Shown here piece after piece: positions 41,210 through 44,190 of a stretch of 44,190 bases of DNA. The position numbers and the translations under genes were made by a program. Every line of letters starts with the position of its first letter. Within the stretch, counting starts at the first letter, position 1. The notes under the pieces were generated by a model. That model did not search any database, was not told where the DNA came from, and saw only the letters and a list, made by a program, of their open reading frames with translations. Source of the stretch: UBA1535 sp964371035 (lineage in GTDB: Bacteria > Bacillota > Clostridia > Tissierellales > Sedimentibacteraceae); NCBI GenBank assembly GCA_964371035.1, contig CAYJLG010000022.1, positions 1 to 44,190 of the forward strand, given 5' to 3'.

Positions 41210-42250
41210 ATGATAAGAATACACAAACAAGTATCAATTTTTTTAATAGTTTTATTATTATTTTCTTTTGTTGGTTGTACACAATTTTCAGATAATGATA
41301 GCAAATTGCAAAACAACTCACAAGAAGATATAGGTAGCATTGAAGTTTCAGTTGTAGATCAGGCTGGAAGAAATGTAGTGCTTGAAAAACCTGCAGAAAC
41401 TATAGTAAGTTCATACTATATAACAACTTATGCTACTATAGCTTTAGATATAACTGATAAACTCATCGGCATAGAGAAAAAAGCAGAATCCAGACATATC
41501 TACGCTTTAGCTGCTGAAGAACTTCTCGAAGTAACACAAGTCGGCTCTTTAAAAGATTTTAACATTGAGGCTGTTGCAGAGTTAAATCCTGATTTAGTCT
41601 TAATGCCTATAAGATTATTAGATCAAGCAAACACTCTAACAGATTTGGGTATCAACACTTTAGTGGTAGATCCCGAAACTCAAGAAGGATTGAATTTAAT
41701 GATTAAAAATATATCTATTTTGACAGATAGCGAAGCTCGTGCGCAAAAATTGTTTAACGCTCAAGATACTATTTATCAAAGCATTGAAGAATTAATCAAC
41801 GGGAAAGTATTTCCAAATATTTATATGGGTAGCAATTCAGACCTTTTAGAATCAGCTACTTCTAAGATGTACCAAAATTTTTTGATCAATAGTGCCGGTG
41901 GGACTAACGTGTTTTCAGATCTAACAGACACTTATTGGACTCCTATATCTTATGAAACGCTATTAGAAAGAAACCCTGATTACATCATTATTCCAACGGC
42001 TGCTAATTATACTGTAGAAGATATCTTAACCGATAAACAGCTAAAAGATATAAATGCAATCAAAAATTTAAATGTCTATCAGATGCCTACAGAGTACGAA
42101 GAACTTGATTCACCCGTTCCATCTGGTGTTTTAGGAGTTTATTGGTTGGCAGTTACTCTACATGGTGATGATGAGGATTTAGTTGAATTTGAAGAAACTT
42201 TCAACAATTTTTACAAAGAGTTTTATGGTTTTGAGACAGCGGGGTCGTAG
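41210..42250 (+). CDS. FecB/BtuF-type substrate-binding lipoprotein, 346 aa
   Basis: Extracytoplasmic receptor of an iron-siderophore/cobalamin/molybdate-class ABC importer. The signal peptide ends in lipobox F-S-F-V-G-C. The mature protein shows V-D-Q-A-G-R-N-V near the start, then A-E-L-N-P-D-L-V (conserved N-P-D-L in this fold) and a second-lobe N-P-D-Y-I-I. The start is the ATG 6 nt after AAGGA; an ATG five codons earlier has no ribosome site. The ligand cannot be read from sequence. The Mo-enzyme genes just upstream make molybdate or tungstate plausible (MolA-type), and haem, siderophore or corrinoid are alternatives. Confidence 0.87.
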   Translation: MIRIHKQVSIFLIVLLLFSFVGCTQFSDNDSKLQNNSQEDIGSIEVSVVDQAGRNVVLEKPAETIVSSYYITTYATIALDITDKLIGIEKKAESRHIYALAAEELLEVTQVGSLKDFNIEAVAELNPDLVLMPIRLLDQANTLTDLGINTLVVDPETQEGLNLMIKNISILTDSEARAQKLFNAQDTIYQSIEELINGKVFPNIYMGSNSDLLESATSKMYQNFLINSAGGTNVFSDLTDTYWTPISYETLLERNPDYIIIPTAANYTVEDILTDKQLKDINAIKNLNVYQMPTEYEELDSPVPSGVLGVYWLAVTLHGDDEDLVEFEETFNNFYKEFYGFETAGS

Positions 42251-42261
42251 CTCTCCTCTTT

Positions 42262-42287
42262 CGGAACGGTCAAGACCGTTCCCTACA
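42262..42287. repeat. Small hairpin repeat, copy 2
   Basis: GGAACGGTC-AA-GACCGTTCC followed by CTACA, in the gap between the binding protein and the permease. It is the second copy of the element at 41132-41157, with a compensatory base-pair change in the stem. Confidence 0.6.
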
Positions 42288-42354
42288 AATATATCGACCT
42301 TATGCCTTAACTTAATTATATTAGCTGTTAATAATGGCAAATTATGGAGGTAAA

Positions 42355-43365
42355 ATGAGAAATAGAACTGTTGCAATTATGATAACTAGCATATTTTTTT
42401 TGTTGTTGCTCATTTTCACCTCTATTTTTGTAGGAAGTTTTTCTTTAGAATTTCATGAAATTATAAGTATATTAAAAGGTGAGCTTAATGGTACTCTTGA
42501 GCAGGGAGTGTTTTTTAACCTTAGGTTGCCTAGAACATTAATGGCGCTACTTACAGGACTTGCACTAGGTCTTGCGGGTTCAATATACCAAACTATCTTT
42601 GGAAATCCTCTAGCCTCGCCCGATATTACTGGCGTTGCATCAGGTGCAGCTCTAGGTGCTGGTTTATCAATCATTTTACAGTATACATCACCTATTGCGA
42701 TTATATTTTTTTCATTTTCTTTTGGCATGTTGACATTAGTTGCTTTATTTTTTTTGACAGCCTTAGCAGGTATGAGAAAAATTAGCAATTTTCTTTTTGC
42801 AGGAATAATAATTAATGCTCTTGCAGATGCAGGATTAATGATTTTAAAAACTATGGCTGATCCACAAGGTCAACTTGCTGCAATTGAATTTTGGATTATG
42901 GGGAGCCTTGCTGATGTCACAGCTGATAAAATTCTGCTGCCATCTATAGGTGTTTGTTTCTCTATAGTCATTTTATTATTTTTACATTCTCAAATAACTA
43001 TTCTTAACCTAGGAGGCGAAAACGCTGCTACAGTTGGACTTAATCCTACAAAGTGGCGAATTATTTTACTTTCTATAACTACTTTCATGATTTCTTGTAC
43101 GGTATCAGTCGTTGGAACAGTATCTTTTGTCGGATTGATATCACCACATATCGCTCTGCTTTTAACTAGAAAAAAAGGATTTTTCTACATTTTTGAAAGC
43201 ATGATAATAGGCTCATGTGTTACTATCATCGCTGATATAGTGGCTAGATCTTTTTCAAGTGGAAGTGAGTTGCCTCTTAGTATACCAATAGTAATTATAT
43301 CAGTTCCTATTTTATTTTTCTTAGTCTTTAAAACACGGGAGGGATATAATGGCGAAAATTCTTAA
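42355..43365 (+). CDS. FecCD/BtuC-type ABC permease, 336 aa
   Basis: Membrane subunit of the importer with about nine to ten helices. L-R-L-P-R-T-L-M-A-L-L-T-G near the start, G-N-P-L-A-S-P-D-I-T-G, and F-V-G-L-I-S-P-H-I-A near the C-terminus are FecCD-family signatures. The start is the ATG 4 nt after GGAGG; an in-frame ATG seven codons earlier is before this site and is rejected. The end overlaps the ATPase gene by 17 bp. Homologous permeases carry ferric siderophores, haem, cobalamin or molybdate. Confidence 0.92.
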   Translation: MRNRTVAIMITSIFFLLLLIFTSIFVGSFSLEFHEIISILKGELNGTLEQGVFFNLRLPRTLMALLTGLALGLAGSIYQTIFGNPLASPDITGVASGAALGAGLSIILQYTSPIAIIFFSFSFGMLTLVALFFLTALAGMRKISNFLFAGIIINALADAGLMILKTMADPQGQLAAIEFWIMGSLADVTADKILLPSIGVCFSIVILLFLHSQITILNLGGENAATVGLNPTKWRIILLSITTFMISCTVSVVGTVSFVGLISPHIALLLTRKKGFFYIFESMIIGSCVTIIADIVARSFSSGSELPLSIPIVIISVPILFFLVFKTREGYNGENS

Positions 43366-44137
43366 ACTTGATAATTTAACTGTCGGATACAAAAAACCCA
43401 TAGTTAACAACATTTCTTTAGAAGTAAATGAATCTGAAATTGTTGGTATTTTAGGATTAAACGGATCAGGAAAATCTACATTGCTCGGGGGATTATGTGG
43501 CCTAAATAAAATTTATTCTGGAGAATTATATGTAAATAATGTAAAGCTAAACAATCTTTCAATAAAAAAAAGATCTAGATATCTGAGCTATTTTACTCAA
43601 CGCACTCCAAATCTTGATGGATTTTTAGTTGAACAAATTATTGAAATGGGATGTTATTCTAAATATAACAGCTATTTTCCAGCATCCAATTTATCTGATA
43701 AACGAAATACGGTAGTCAAATGTGCAAAATTATTTAAAATAGACCACTTGCTCAAATCTGAATATGCTAAACTTAGCGAAGGTCAACGTTCTATGGTCTT
43801 TTTAGCCAAAACATTTGCACAAGATACGCCAGTCATCCTTCTTGATGAACCTGACAACAACCTAGATTATCTAAATATAAACTATCTATTTTCAAATTTA
43901 AAAACTCAGATACAAAAAAATAAAAAATGTGGATTGCTAGTACTACACAACCCAAACCTCGCGCTAAATTTATGTGAAAAATTAGTAATTATTGATAAAG
44001 GTTCTATCGCTGCTAGTTTCTATATTCAATCTGCAAATACGTCTGAAATTCAAAACTATCTGCGTATAATATATCCTGAGATAGTAATAAAAAAAGATAT
44101 AGAATCAAATGTATTTTATTCTACTTTTATGCAATAA
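43349..44137 (+). CDS. FecE/BtuD-type ABC transporter ATPase, 262 aa
   Basis: Energising subunit of the same importer. It has the P-loop G-L-N-G-S-G-K-S-T at 36-44, signature L-S-E-G-Q-R (non-standard Glu for Gly), Walker B L-L-D-E-P and a switch His in V-L-H-N. It starts inside the permease gene after GGGAGG. Length is normal. A terminator follows, so the operon ends here. Confidence 0.92.
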   Translation: MAKILKLDNLTVGYKKPIVNNISLEVNESEIVGILGLNGSGKSTLLGGLCGLNKIYSGELYVNNVKLNNLSIKKRSRYLSYFTQRTPNLDGFLVEQIIEMGCYSKYNSYFPASNLSDKRNTVVKCAKLFKIDHLLKSEYAKLSEGQRSMVFLAKTFAQDTPVILLDEPDNNLDYLNINYLFSNLKTQIQKNKKCGLLVLHNPNLALNLCEKLVIIDKGSIAASFYIQSANTSEIQNYLRIIYPEIVIKKDIESNVFYSTFMQ

Positions 44138-44143
44138 AAAGGG

Positions 44144-44181
44144 GCTGTATCACAATGATTTTGTGATATAGCTCTTTTTTT
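44144..44181 (+). terminator. Terminator of the importer operon
   Basis: A 12-bp stem (GCTGTATCACAA/TTGTGATATAGC, one G-T pair) with a 5-nt loop is followed by a seven-T run, just after the ATPase stop codon. Confidence 0.9.
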
Positions 44182-44190
44182 GAGTAATTT

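Overview
The window looks like chromosomal DNA of a low-GC, Gram-positive anaerobe of the Clostridia (my guess is a relative of the Peptostreptococcaceae). The reasons are A/T-rich coding sequence, strong Shine-Dalgarno sites, frequent GTG/TTG starts, lipoprotein signal peptides and a CCA-encoding tRNA gene. The genus is not determined.

Left part (1-27.2 kb, minus strand). A tRNA-Leu gene with its own promoter lies at the left edge beside tRNA-derived repeat fragments. Next to it is one large transcription unit read from about 27.1 kb down to 0.4 kb. In transcription order it encodes: a 2248-aa surface protein with a collagen-like segment; a 615-aa surface protein with a (GGX)n segment; F-type ATPase homologues c, b-delta fusion, alpha, gamma, beta and epsilon; a polytopic membrane protein; a bitopic membrane protein; and a 3908-aa surface protein with GLUG/beta-helix-like regions. 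F1 catalytic residues are intact in alpha and beta. No subunit a is recognisable, and the c subunit has Leu where the ion-binding Glu/Asp should be. The machine therefore looks like an ATP-driven rotary ATPase that does not move ions through the usual site. Four membrane-anchored or exported proteins of the unit share an N-terminal beta-rich module. In three of them this module is followed by a different flexible or helical glycine-rich linker and then Fn3-like repeats. I infer an ATP-powered cell-surface apparatus and regard this as the main discovery candidate.

Middle (27.4-30.1 kb, minus strand). An OmpR-type response regulator and a multi-pass sensor kinase lie directly upstream of the surface/ATPase unit. 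They are separated from it by a terminator and a good promoter.

Right part (30.5-44.2 kb, plus strand). An XRE-cupin regulator heads a polyamine ABC transporter operon (potABCD) with paired inverted repeats in its promoter region. Its PotA carries an unusual insertion of two Ig-like repeats inside the TOBE domain. A purine catabolism cluster follows: an NCS2 xanthine/uric acid-type permease, the FAD, [2Fe-2S] and molybdopterin subunits of a xanthine dehydrogenase-like hydroxylase, and a MocA-like cofactor nucleotidyltransferase. The last genes form a FecBCD/BtuFCD-type ABC importer, which the context suggests may carry molybdate or tungstate. Two near-identical small hairpin repeats flank the importer's binding-protein gene.
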